From assembly GCA_021647405.1 (NCBI GenBank), contig JAKIUU010000026.1:1-36648 (forward strand): 36,648 bases of DNA. The letters are read 5' to 3'. The notes below the pieces were generated by a model. It saw nothing but the letters and a program-made list of their open reading frames with translations. It had not been told where the DNA came from and searched no databases. Positions 17,446-25,109 of this stretch are shown here, piece by piece (position 1 is the stretch's first letter; each line of letters starts with the position of its first letter). The translations under genes were made by a program, and so were the position numbers. This stretch comes from Flavobacteriaceae bacterium. Its GTDB lineage: Bacteria; Bacteroidota; Bacteroidia; Flavobacteriales; Flavobacteriaceae.

Positions 17446-18675
17446 CTATGCTTTATATTCTATTTTTTCATCTTTAAACAAAAGGGCGAAAACGACCATC
17501 ACCACAAGTGCAAATCCTGCTGGGAATAACCATATATTTTGCCAATTGTGTGTGCCATCTGCTAACAAGTATGTATCAGTAATTTTACCCGCTACCCAAA
17601 ATCCTATGAGCATTCCTACACCATAAGTAGCTAAAGTAATTAATCCCTGAGCCGCACTTTTCACTTTTTCACCCGCTTTTGAATCGGTATAAATCTGACC
17701 TGAAACGAAAAAGAAATCGTAACACAATCCGTGAAGCGCAATGCCTAAAAGGAGCATAAAACTCATTTCTCCAGCATCGCCATAAGCGAATAAAACATAG
17801 CGTAACGCCCAAGATAACATTCCGAATAACAGTGTTTTCTTAAAGCCAAAGCGTTTGAAAAATACAGGCAATAACAACATAAACAAGACTTCTGAGACTT
17901 GCCCAATTGTCATTTTACCCGTAGGATTAGTCATGCCGATTTCTGTTAAAAACGGATTGGCATTTTGATAATAAAAAGCCAATGGAATACAAATTAATAT
18001 TGACGCTATAAAAAACATCAAGAAATTGCGATCTTTTAAAAGTTTTAAAGCATCTAGTCCTAAAATATCAGACATTGTAACTTTAGAATCTTTATTAGCC
18101 GTTGGCGGTGTTTTTGGTAAGGTAAAACTAAACACCCCTAAAATAGCTGAAGCCAAAGCTGTCATTAAAAAAGTGTTTTGTAACAAACCACTTTTAATAT
18201 TCTCGGCAGCATCCCAGTGAAATAAATAACTTATGGCTAATCCGGCTACAATCCAGCCAATGGTACCCCAAACCCGAATAAATGAAAATTCTTTAGTAGG
18301 GTCTTTCATTTGATTAAAAGATACCGAATTTACCAAAGCCAATGTGGGCATATAAGCAATCATATAGCCTAAAACGTAAGGATAGAATCCTTGAAAGGAA
18401 GTGGTATGCGCCATTTGGTACATTAATATAGCGCCGACTAGATGTAAGACACCCAATATTTTTTCAGCATTAAAATAGCGATCGGCTATCAAACCAATAA
18501 TAAAAGGCGCAATTATGGCACCCCAACTTTGGGTTGCAAAGGCCATGCCTGTCTCGGCACCATTGGCTTGTAAGTTACTGCCTAAAAAAGTCCCTAGGGT
18601 TACAAACCAACCTCCCCAAATAAAAAATTCGAGGAACATCATCAGCGAGAGCTTAAATTGTGTTGCCTTATTCAT
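17446..18675 (-). CDS. MFS permease, nucleoside:H+ symporter (NupG)-like
   Basis: A 409-residue protein with 12 predicted membrane helices. The start, KLSLMMFLEFFIWGGWFVTLGTFL, is typical of the NupG-like MFS branch widespread in Bacteroidota. GIALHGLCYDFFFVSGQIYTD near residue 315 is another family signature. These are often annotated as nucleoside permeases, but in such clusters they probably bring in sugars or keto-sugars. It lies four bases after the lipoprotein TIM-barrel gene and before the Gfo/Idh/MocA gene, placing transport between the periplasmic and cytoplasmic steps. Confidence 0.85.
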   Translation of the reverse strand: MNKATQFKLSLMMFLEFFIWGGWFVTLGTFLGSNLQANGAETGMAFATQSWGAIIAPFIIGLIADRYFNAEKILGVLHLVGAILMYQMAHTTSFQGFYPYVLGYMIAYMPTLALVNSVSFNQMKDPTKEFSFIRVWGTIGWIVAGLAISYLFHWDAAENIKSGLLQNTFLMTALASAILGVFSFTLPKTPPTANKDSKVTMSDILGLDALKLLKDRNFLMFFIASILICIPLAFYYQNANPFLTEIGMTNPTGKMTIGQVSEVLFMLLLPVFFKRFGFKKTLLFGMLSWALRYVLFAYGDAGEMSFMLLLGIALHGLCYDFFFVSGQIYTDSKAGEKVKSAAQGLITLATYGVGMLIGFWVAGKITDTYLLADGTHNWQNIWLFPAGFALVVMVVFALLFKDEKIEYKA

Positions 18676-18679
18676 AAAT

Positions 18680-19660
18680 TTATTTTAATTGTTTAGCGGC
18701 TTTTAAAACCAAATTTTTAGTAGCTATAATCCCTTCTTCTTCACTTAAACGATCTCCTTCGTATTCAACGCCAATAAATCCTTTATAGCCGCCGTCTTTT
18801 ACAATTTGAAGCATCTTATAATAATCTATAAGTGTCTCGTCTCCTTTTGCATCAAAATCATACGATTTGGCACTTACCGCTTTGGCAAAAGGTATCATGC
18901 CTTTAACACCTAAATAACGATCATATTCTTCAATACATTTTGCATCCCAACGTTTCCCGTCTTCTCTTTTTAAACACCAATTGCCAAAATCGGGTAAAAC
19001 CCCACAATTAGACATGGCAACACCTTTCATAACTTTTAAAAGCTCGGGTGTATTTGAAGATAAATAGCCGTGATTTTCTACAATAACATTTATGTTTTTA
19101 TCTTTAGCATATGCTGCTAATGCTTTGAGACTTTTTACAGATTGCGCCACCCAAACAGCAGGGTCATCACTGCCAAATAAATTGACGCGTACGTATTGCC
19201 CCCCTAAAAAAGTGCAGGCATCAATCCATTTTTTATGATTTTCTACGCCTTGCAATCTATCCTTTTCATTAGGCGATGCTAAATCGCCTTCATTATCAAT
19301 CATAATGCCTATATTTTGCATACCGAATTTTTCACTTTTCATTTTGAGTGTGTCCAGTAAATTTTGCATTGCAATTTTAGGGTCATCTCCTTTTTTAAGG
19401 TAATTGGTGTACAATTGGCTCACATATTCAAGGCCTTCAAACCCAAAACTTTTTGCTTTTTCGGCAAAATCAACAGGATCTAATTTTCCTTCAATAATCT
19501 GTTTATGAACTGACCATTCGGCTAAGGACAATTTAAAATAGGATTTTTTTTGTACATTTTCTTGTTTCTTTTTAGGAGATTCCTGACAGGCTATTAGCAA
19601 TATTACCATACTCAGTATGTACAAACTTGTTTTTGGAATTTTAAATAGAATTGATTTCAT
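18680..19660 (-). CDS. Periplasmic lipoprotein TIM-barrel (hydroxypyruvate isomerase-like) protein
   Basis: A 326-residue TIM-barrel isomerase/epimerase-family protein whose N-terminus is a lipoprotein signal ending in LIAC (Cys25). It therefore probably acts outside the cytoplasm, unlike its relative at 15226. The barrel runs from about residue 40 (FKLSLAEWSVHKQII) to the end. Candidate metal-site residues are in VENHG, LPDFGNW and the final GVEYEGD. Known Bacteroidota members are only loosely annotated; acting on a 3-keto-glycoside or its enol product is an inference from the DUF1080 and GMC neighbours. It is the first gene of the leftward operon, reading from the divergent region that holds the 36-bp palindrome. 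Confidence 0.82.
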   Translation of the reverse strand: MKSILFKIPKTSLYILSMVILLIACQESPKKKQENVQKKSYFKLSLAEWSVHKQIIEGKLDPVDFAEKAKSFGFEGLEYVSQLYTNYLKKGDDPKIAMQNLLDTLKMKSEKFGMQNIGIMIDNEGDLASPNEKDRLQGVENHKKWIDACTFLGGQYVRVNLFGSDDPAVWVAQSVKSLKALAAYAKDKNINVIVENHGYLSSNTPELLKVMKGVAMSNCGVLPDFGNWCLKREDGKRWDAKCIEEYDRYLGVKGMIPFAKAVSAKSYDFDAKGDETLIDYYKMLQIVKDGGYKGFIGVEYEGDRLSEEEGIIATKNLVLKAAKQLK

Positions 19661-19699
19661 AAGTAGTGTTATTAAGTAGCCTAAATTAGGTAAATTTTA

Positions 19700-19735
19700 T
19701 TAAAGTTATACGAAACCGGTTTCGTATAACTTTAA
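19700..19735. promoter_or_regulatory. Perfect 36-bp palindrome, likely LacI-family operator
   Basis: The left half (TTAAAGTTATACGAAACC, 19700-19717) is the exact reverse complement of the right half. The core CGAAACCGGTTTCG has the CG-centred dyad form of LacI-family operators. It lies between the divergent TIM-barrel lipoprotein operon (start 19660) and the GMC gene at 19864, so one repressor could control both. No regulator gene is present in the window. Confidence 0.8.
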
Positions 19736-19776
19736 CATATTACTTTTTTTTAATTAAAAAAGTTGTTTAACTTAAC

Positions 19777-19784
19777 CAAATTTA
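19777..19784 (-). promoter_or_regulatory. Candidate -7 box for the leftward seven-gene operon
   Basis: The minus strand reads TAAATTTG, an exact TAnnTTTG match. Transcription starting near 19770 would cross the palindrome, fitting repression by a bound protein. No good -33 TTTG is visible. Confidence 0.4.
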
Positions 19785-19863
19785 TATTTTTATACTGCTA
19801 ATTATAATTCGTTTTTTATCAGAAAAATAAATTATTGGCTTTTAACTTTTAAAAATTCACTCT

Positions 19864-21561
19864 ATGACTCTATCTGATAAAATTTACGATGCCATTGTTA
19901 TTGGAACTGGCATCAGCGGTGGTTGGGCTGCCAAAGAACTTTGTGAAAAAGGTCTAAAAACATTGGTTTTAGAGCGTGGTAGAATGGTAGAACATATTAA
20001 AGATTATCCAACTATGGATATGGATCCTTGGGATTTTAAATTTAATGGCCAGCCCTCTCAAGAAGACATTAAACGGCAATACAAACAAAACCGTACAGGT
20101 TATACAACCAATAGAGCACACAGTCATTTTTTTGTTGATGATATAGACCACCCCTATAATGAAACAAAACGTTTTGATTGGATGAGGGGGTATCAAGTGG
20201 GCGGTCGTTCACTGGTTTGGGGCCGGCAAAGTTACAGGTGGAGTAATTTAGATTTTGAAGGTAATAAAAAAGAGGGTATTGCCGTCGATTGGCCTATCCG
20301 TTATAAAGATGTGTCGCCTTGGTATGATTATGTTGAGGAATATATCGGTGTAAGTGGCCAAAAAATGGGCTTGCCTCAATTGCCTGATGGTAAATTTGAA
20401 CCCCCTATGGCTTTTACTTGTGTAGAAAAACATCTTAAAGAAAATATATCCGAAAATTATAAAGACAGGGTTTTAACTATTGGGCGTACAGCTCATATAA
20501 CGAGCGATAAGCCTCACGAAGGGCGAACAAAATGTCAATATCGCGACCGTTGTATGCGTGGCTGTCCTTTTGGTGGCTATTTTAGCAGCAATTCTTGTAC
20601 ACTACCCGCTGCTTATAAAACAGGAAATATGACATTAAGACCTCAATCTATCGTTGCAGAAATTATTTATGATGATACATTAAAGCGTGCCACAGGTGTT
20701 AAGGTAATTGATTCTGAAACTAAAGAAGTTATGATTTTTAGTGCCAAAATAATTTTCTGTTGTGCCTCTACCATTGGCTCAACTTCTATTTTAATGCAAT
20801 CTAAGTCTAAGCGTTTTCCAAATGGATTGGGTAATGATTCTGGTGAATTAGGGCACAATATAATGGATCATCATTTTAAAGCAGGTGCTACAGCCAAGTT
20901 CGACGGATTTGAAGATCAATATTATAAAGGACGTCGTGCCAATGGTATTTATATTCCGCGTTTTAGAAATCTTGGCGATAAGGCCACTAAACAAAAATTC
21001 TTACGTGGCTATGGGTATCAAGGTGGTGGTGGCCGTGGCGATCAATCTGAATTTATTGCTGAAGCAGGTTATGGTGCTAAGTTAAAAACAGGCATCCTTA
21101 AACCTGGTGGTTGGGGTATGACCTTAATGGGATTTGGCGAATGCTTACCTTATCACGACAATAAAATGACACTTGACTATCAAAAATTGGATAAATGGGG
21201 CTTGCCCACAGTTACTTTTGATGCCGAATGGAAAAATAATGAATGGGAAATGCGCAAAGATATGATTCAGCAGGCCATTGATATGTTGACAAAAGCTGGA
21301 TTTAAAAATATCAATCCAATGGACAGTCCCGGTGCGCCCGGATTGGGAATTCACGAAATGGGTACTGCAAGAATGGGACACGATCCTAAAACATCTATTT
21401 TAAATAAACACAATCAAATTCATACTTGTAAAAATGTTTATGTAACCGATGGGTCTTGTATGACATCGGCAGCCTGTGTCAATCCATCATTAACTTATAT
21501 GGCATTATCAGCAAGAGCTGCAGCACACGCAGCCAAAGAATTTAAAAACTTAAAAGCTTAA
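19864..21561 (+). CDS. GMC-type FAD dehydrogenase, probable glycoside 3-dehydrogenase large subunit (copy 3)
   Basis: A 565-residue GMC oxidoreductase, very similar along its whole length to the protein at 10267 (for example both share the long N-terminal run from YDAIVIGTG through VEHIKDYPT). FAD motif GTGISG near residue 14, active-site His497 and Asn540, and the C224-x5-C230-x3-C234 set that suggests an iron-sulfur cluster. No signal peptide; the next gene, two bases downstream, encodes its Tat-signal partner. The likely reaction is C3 oxidation of a glycoside in the periplasm. It starts about 200 bases from the divergent operon, with the 36-bp palindrome between, so the two transcripts are probably co-regulated. 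Confidence 0.88.
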   Translation: MTLSDKIYDAIVIGTGISGGWAAKELCEKGLKTLVLERGRMVEHIKDYPTMDMDPWDFKFNGQPSQEDIKRQYKQNRTGYTTNRAHSHFFVDDIDHPYNETKRFDWMRGYQVGGRSLVWGRQSYRWSNLDFEGNKKEGIAVDWPIRYKDVSPWYDYVEEYIGVSGQKMGLPQLPDGKFEPPMAFTCVEKHLKENISENYKDRVLTIGRTAHITSDKPHEGRTKCQYRDRCMRGCPFGGYFSSNSCTLPAAYKTGNMTLRPQSIVAEIIYDDTLKRATGVKVIDSETKEVMIFSAKIIFCCASTIGSTSILMQSKSKRFPNGLGNDSGELGHNIMDHHFKAGATAKFDGFEDQYYKGRRANGIYIPRFRNLGDKATKQKFLRGYGYQGGGGRGDQSEFIAEAGYGAKLKTGILKPGGWGMTLMGFGECLPYHDNKMTLDYQKLDKWGLPTVTFDAEWKNNEWEMRKDMIQQAIDMLTKAGFKNINPMDSPGAPGLGIHEMGTARMGHDPKTSILNKHNQIHTCKNVYVTDGSCMTSAACVNPSLTYMALSARAAAHAAKEFKNLKA

Positions 21562-21563
21562 TT

Positions 21564-22151
21564 ATGAAACGTAGAGATGTATTAAAAGGAATTGGATTAT
21601 CACTAGGTTATGTTGTGGCTACGCCCTCTATTCTTAGTTTGATACAAAGTTGTAAAAATGTGGATGTCGCTACTTGGACACCTGCTTTTTTTAGTAAAAA
21701 TCAGATGACAGTAGTTAACAATTTGGTGGATTTAATTTTACCCAAAACAGCCGATTTACCCGGCGCTCTTGATGTAAAAGTGCCCCAGTTTATTGATGCT
21801 TATGTCAATGAAGTTTCAAAGCCAGAAGATCAAGAAGAATTTAAACAAGGTATTGATGCCATTATAAAAAAATTAAATAAACCCGTTGAAAAACTGACTG
21901 CTAAAGATTATGACGCTTTATTAGCTCTTTATTTAAAAGCTACTAAAGAACAACAAGAAGCTTTTATGAAAGACAAAATTGACGGTGCCGTTTATAGTAC
22001 GCTTACTTCATTACGCAGTTTTAGTATCTGGGCTTATAAAACAAGTGAATTTGTTGGCGAAAAGGTTTTAGCTTACGATCCCATTCCGGGTGAACTTATA
22101 GGTTGTATGCCTTTACAAGAAGCTACGGGAGGCAGAGCTTGGAGTTTATAA
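21564..22151 (+). CDS. Gluconate 2-dehydrogenase subunit 3 family protein, Tat-signal small subunit
   Basis: A 195-residue small subunit. The twin-arginine motif is K2-R3-R4-D-V-L-K-G, followed by a hydrophobic segment and a cysteine (Cys30, LIQSC) that could be an imperfect lipobox. QMTVVNNLVDLILPKTADLPGALD from about residue 47 is the family signature, and the protein ends in GCMPLQEATGGRAWSL. It should carry the signal-less GMC protein at 19864 through the Tat system and stay bound as its partner. Only two bases separate the genes. It is shorter than the small subunit at 12766 and differs widely from it, as the large subunits do. Confidence 0.88.
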   Translation: MKRRDVLKGIGLSLGYVVATPSILSLIQSCKNVDVATWTPAFFSKNQMTVVNNLVDLILPKTADLPGALDVKVPQFIDAYVNEVSKPEDQEEFKQGIDAIIKKLNKPVEKLTAKDYDALLALYLKATKEQQEAFMKDKIDGAVYSTLTSLRSFSIWAYKTSEFVGEKVLAYDPIPGELIGCMPLQEATGGRAWSL

Positions 22152-22254
22152 GTTAGAACCAAAAATGTTGAGATTTGTTGCGCTAAGTTATTGAATACAA
22201 GACCCTCAAAATATAAATGATTTAACCCATTCTGATAAGATGAATTTCAAATAA

Positions 22255-22947
22255 TTAATCTAAAAATTCAATTTCCTCTCCTTGCTTTAAATCAAACCGC
22301 CTTCTAAAATAATACACTGCTGCATAAATAAACGGTGTGTCAAACAGCGCGACAATCACTTTAAACAAATAGCCGTTAATTAACAATTTGCCAAACAAAT
22401 GCCATTCAATTACGTTAAACGAACACAATAATAACAGCACGGTAAATGTATCTAAAAATTGAGAGCTTATAGTAGAGAAATTATTGCGTAACCACAGGTG
22501 TTTGCCATGGGTTAATTTTTTCCAAAAATGAAATATTTTAATATCTACAAACTGGGCGATTAAATAGGCCATCATTGATGAAAATACGGCTATAGACGAA
22601 AAGCCAAAAACCTTATGATACATACCATCGCCTACAGGCGACCATTGTGTGGCTGGCGCGCCATCGGCAATTATAATAATGAGCAAGGCGAAAAGCGAGG
22701 CAAAAATGCCCGCAATAACCACTTTATTGGCTTTCTTTTTACCATAAATTTCTGAAATAATATCGGTAATTATAAAAGTAATGGGATAGGGTAAAATCCC
22801 TACAGACAATTCAAAATGATACCATCCAAAAGGATTCCAAGTAAAGAATTTTTGGAAGATTAAATTAGAAACCACCAAGGCTGTAATAAATAGCGTCGCT
22901 AAAATTAAATATATTTGATGTGCTAAGAGTTTTTGTTTTAAGGACAT
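22255..22947 (-). CDS. Queuosine precursor transporter (YhhQ/DUF165 family)
   Basis: A 230-residue inner-membrane protein with about six helices. PYPITFIITDIISEIYGKKKAN at about residues 52-73 is the diagnostic motif of the YhhQ/QueT-type vitamin uptake family. E. coli YhhQ imports queuosine precursors (preQ0/preQ1) used to modify the tRNA wobble base. SSQFLDTFTVLLL is the second conserved segment. It is alone on this strand, convergent with the small-subunit gene and divergent from fabD. I see no preQ1 riboswitch-like fold in its short leader. Confidence 0.88.
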   Translation of the reverse strand: MSLKQKLLAHQIYLILATLFITALVVSNLIFQKFFTWNPFGWYHFELSVGILPYPITFIITDIISEIYGKKKANKVVIAGIFASLFALLIIIIADGAPATQWSPVGDGMYHKVFGFSSIAVFSSMMAYLIAQFVDIKIFHFWKKLTHGKHLWLRNNFSTISSQFLDTFTVLLLLCSFNVIEWHLFGKLLINGYLFKVIVALFDTPFIYAAVYYFRRRFDLKQGEEIEFLD

Positions 22948-22999
22948 ATAAAAATTTAAAGCCTCTAAAATATAAAAATTAAATTAGTTCTAAATTTTC

Positions 23000-23007
23000 T
23001 ACATTTG
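23000..23007 (+). promoter_or_regulatory. -7 promoter box for fabD
   Basis: TACATTTG matches TAnnTTTG exactly and lies 41 bases before the fabD start, in the gap divergent from the queuosine-precursor transporter gene. The same octamer serves the promoters at 25391 and 27218. Confidence 0.55.
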
Positions 23008-23047
23008 TCTTATAAAAACCTAACAAAAAAACCTATTTAAATATTTT

Positions 23048-23944
23048 ATGAAAGCACACATATTCCCCGGTCAAGGCGCACAACACACAGGCATGGGACT
23101 TGATTTATACGAAAATACTACGCTGGCCCAAGAACTTTTTGAACAAGCCAATACAATTTTGGGCTTTTCAATTACCGATATAATGTTCGAAGGCACTGCC
23201 GAAGATCTCAAGCAAACCAAGGTAACACAGCCCGCTATTTTTTTACATTCAGTAATTCTAGCACAAGTTTTAGGAAATGTTTTTAAGCCTCAAATGGTAG
23301 CGGGACATTCCTTAGGCGAATTTTCGGCCTTGGTGGCTAACAAAACTCTCTCTTTTGAAGACGGCTTAAAATTAGTGTATCAACGCGCTTTGGCCATGCA
23401 AAAAGCCTGCGAAATAAAACCCTCAACTATGGCGGCAGTTTTGGGATTAGACGATAAAGTTGTTGAAGATACCTGTGCTACAATTAACGGCATTGTTGTA
23501 GCGGCCAATTACAATTGCCCAGGTCAATTGGTGATTTCTGGCGATATTGAGGCTGTAAATTTAGCTTGTGAAGCTTTGACAGCAAAAGGTGCCCGCCGTG
23601 CTTTGGTGCTCCCTGTTGGCGGGGCTTTTCATTCGCCACTAATGGAACCTGCTCGTGAAGAATTAGCTTTGGCTATTGAAAATACAATTTTCCGTACCCC
23701 CAGTTGTCCCATTTATCAAAATGTATCGGCAAAAGCCGTAACCAATCCTGACGACATTAAAAAGAATTTAATGTTGCAATTAACGGCGCCTGTAAAATGG
23801 ACGCAAACTATGCAACAAATGATAAAAGATGGTGGCACCGAGTTTATTGAAGTCGGCCCAGGTAAAGTCTTACAAGGCCTCATGCGTAAAATAAACAGGG
23901 ATGTAAGTACTTACAACGCCAGTTTAGACGATTTAAATTTATAA
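23048..23944 (+). CDS. fabD: Malonyl-CoA:ACP transacylase FabD
   Basis: A 298-residue transferase that moves malonyl from CoA to acyl-carrier protein, supplying fatty-acid elongation in the cytoplasm. The N-terminal FPGQGAQ, the nucleophile Ser88 in GHSLGEFSAL, and the catalytic His195 in GGAFHSPLM are all present. VGPGKVLQGLMRKI marks the conserved C-terminal part. Length is normal. It is followed two bases later by a crotonase-family gene, so it heads a three-gene transcript. Confidence 0.96.
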   Translation: MKAHIFPGQGAQHTGMGLDLYENTTLAQELFEQANTILGFSITDIMFEGTAEDLKQTKVTQPAIFLHSVILAQVLGNVFKPQMVAGHSLGEFSALVANKTLSFEDGLKLVYQRALAMQKACEIKPSTMAAVLGLDDKVVEDTCATINGIVVAANYNCPGQLVISGDIEAVNLACEALTAKGARRALVLPVGGAFHSPLMEPAREELALAIENTIFRTPSCPIYQNVSAKAVTNPDDIKKNLMLQLTAPVKWTQTMQQMIKDGGTEFIEVGPGKVLQGLMRKINRDVSTYNASLDDLNL

Positions 23945-23946
23945 AA

Positions 23947-24702
23947 ATGAATCAAGGTAGTATTACAAAAAACATTGATAATTTTATTGCAACAGTTACT
24001 TTTGAACATCCTTTAAGTAATGCTTTTCCAGCTTCTTTGTTGCAAAAATTAGTCGCTACTTTAAACGATTTAAGTCAGGATGATACCGTTAAAATCATCA
24101 TTTTAAAAAGTGCAGGCAATCGTGCTTTTTGTGCAGGTGCGTCATTTGATGAATTGTTAGCCATAAAAACACAAGAAGAAGGCACGCGCTTTTTTTCAGG
24201 ATTTGCCAATTTGCTTAACGCGATGCGTTTGTGTTCAAAACCCATTATCGGCCGCATTCAAGGCAAAACCGTCGGTGGCGGCGTCGGTATTATTGCGGCC
24301 TGCGATTACAGTTTTGCAACTGTACAAGCATCCGTTAAATTATCAGAATTGAGTATTGGCATCGGCCCTTTTGTTATCGCCCCCGCTATTGAAAGAAAGA
24401 TTGGCACAGCTCATTTTTCTGAATTATCTCTTTCGGGCGCGTGGCATACTTCCGATTGGGCTTTAGTAAAAGGCTTATATACACACACTTTTAAAGATAT
24501 CCCAGAAATGGATACCGCATTAAAAAGTTTTGCTCAGAAATTAGCCAATCAAAGTGCTGAAGCTTTGTGTACAATGAAAAAAGTCCTTTGGGAAAATACC
24601 GAACATTGGGATACCCTTTTATACAAACGTGCCGCTATGAGTGGTAAATTGGTTTTGCGTGAGAGTACAAAACAAATTCTTAAAAATATCAGCAAAAAAT
24701 AA
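23947..24702 (+). CDS. Enoyl-CoA hydratase/isomerase (crotonase) family protein
   Basis: A 251-residue crotonase-fold protein. The oxyanion-hole segments are AFCAGASFDEL (about residue 58) and GKTVGGGVGIIAACDY (about residue 105). A glutamate in SELSIGIGPF matches the first catalytic acid of enoyl-CoA hydratase. The usual second acid (in LPGAGGTQRL-type segments) is not seen: the sequence here is PFVIAPAIERKIG. The reaction may therefore differ from plain hydration, for example isomerisation or hydrolysis. Start is two bases after fabD and the stop overlaps the next small gene by one base. Confidence 0.85.
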   Translation: MNQGSITKNIDNFIATVTFEHPLSNAFPASLLQKLVATLNDLSQDDTVKIIILKSAGNRAFCAGASFDELLAIKTQEEGTRFFSGFANLLNAMRLCSKPIIGRIQGKTVGGGVGIIAACDYSFATVQASVKLSELSIGIGPFVIAPAIERKIGTAHFSELSLSGAWHTSDWALVKGLYTHTFKDIPEMDTALKSFAQKLANQSAEALCTMKKVLWENTEHWDTLLYKRAAMSGKLVLRESTKQILKNISKK

Positions 24703-24881
24703 TGGGAAAACTGGTCTTTTTTTTAAACTTTTTACAACAGATTGACGTAGAACAAAAGCTAAAGGACGCCCCCGATAAACAGTATGCCATAGGGGTTTTT
24801 ATTGGCGAAATGCTGCCATTTGTTATCTTGATAGGTTTGGCTTATCTCTTTTTTTATTGGGCTAAAAAGAAGCGTAAATAA
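24702..24881 (+). CDS. Small single-pass membrane protein, 59 residues, unknown function
   Basis: An ATG overlaps the crotonase stop (TAATG) and opens a 59-residue frame ending at 24881. It reads MGKLVFFLNFLQQ, a charged middle (VEQKLKDAPDK), one strong membrane helix (AIGVFIGEMLPFVILIGLAY then LFFYW) and a basic tail (AKKKRK), which predicts a cytoplasmic C-terminus. The one-base overlap suggests translational coupling with the crotonase gene. I do not recognise the family. It is short enough to be missed by gene callers, but start, coupling and topology all look real. Confidence 0.65.
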   Translation: MGKLVFFLNFLQQIDVEQKLKDAPDKQYAIGVFIGEMLPFVILIGLAYLFFYWAKKKRK

Positions 24882-24990
24882 AAATTTTAGAAACATTTTA
24901 CGGCTTAGATTAACCCAAAAAAAACTGGTTTTATAGTATCTCAAAATGCGATACCATCTAAAAAACACCTTGAGATTCTGTAGTTTAGCC

Positions 24991-25019
24991 CTCGCCGTTA
25001 GTGCGAGCATCCATGCTCG
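24991..25019. repeat. REP-like element with two alternative stems
   Basis: CTCGC (24991-24995) pairs with GCGAG (25003-25007), while CGAGCAT (25004-25010) pairs with ATGCTCG (25013-25019). The central arm is shared, so only one hairpin can form at a time. This is the style of RAYT-associated REP sequences; no RAYT transposase is in the window. Confidence 0.5.
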
Positions 25020-25109
25020 TATCATAAAAAGAAACCTACTAAAAACTAGAATATTATGCTCCACAAACATAAATGTGTGCAGAAGCGACTCCTCAGCTTT
25101 TAAATTATA

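Noticed and set aside
10267..21561. Choline or alcohol dehydrogenase identity for the GMC proteins
   Set aside because: The Tat-signal small subunits, the cysteine triad and the DUF1080/TIM-barrel neighbours point to glycoside dehydrogenases instead.
22948..23047. preQ1 riboswitch before the queuosine-precursor transporter gene
   Set aside because: The leader is short and A/T-rich, and I could not find a paired stem with the A-rich tail typical of preQ1 riboswitches.
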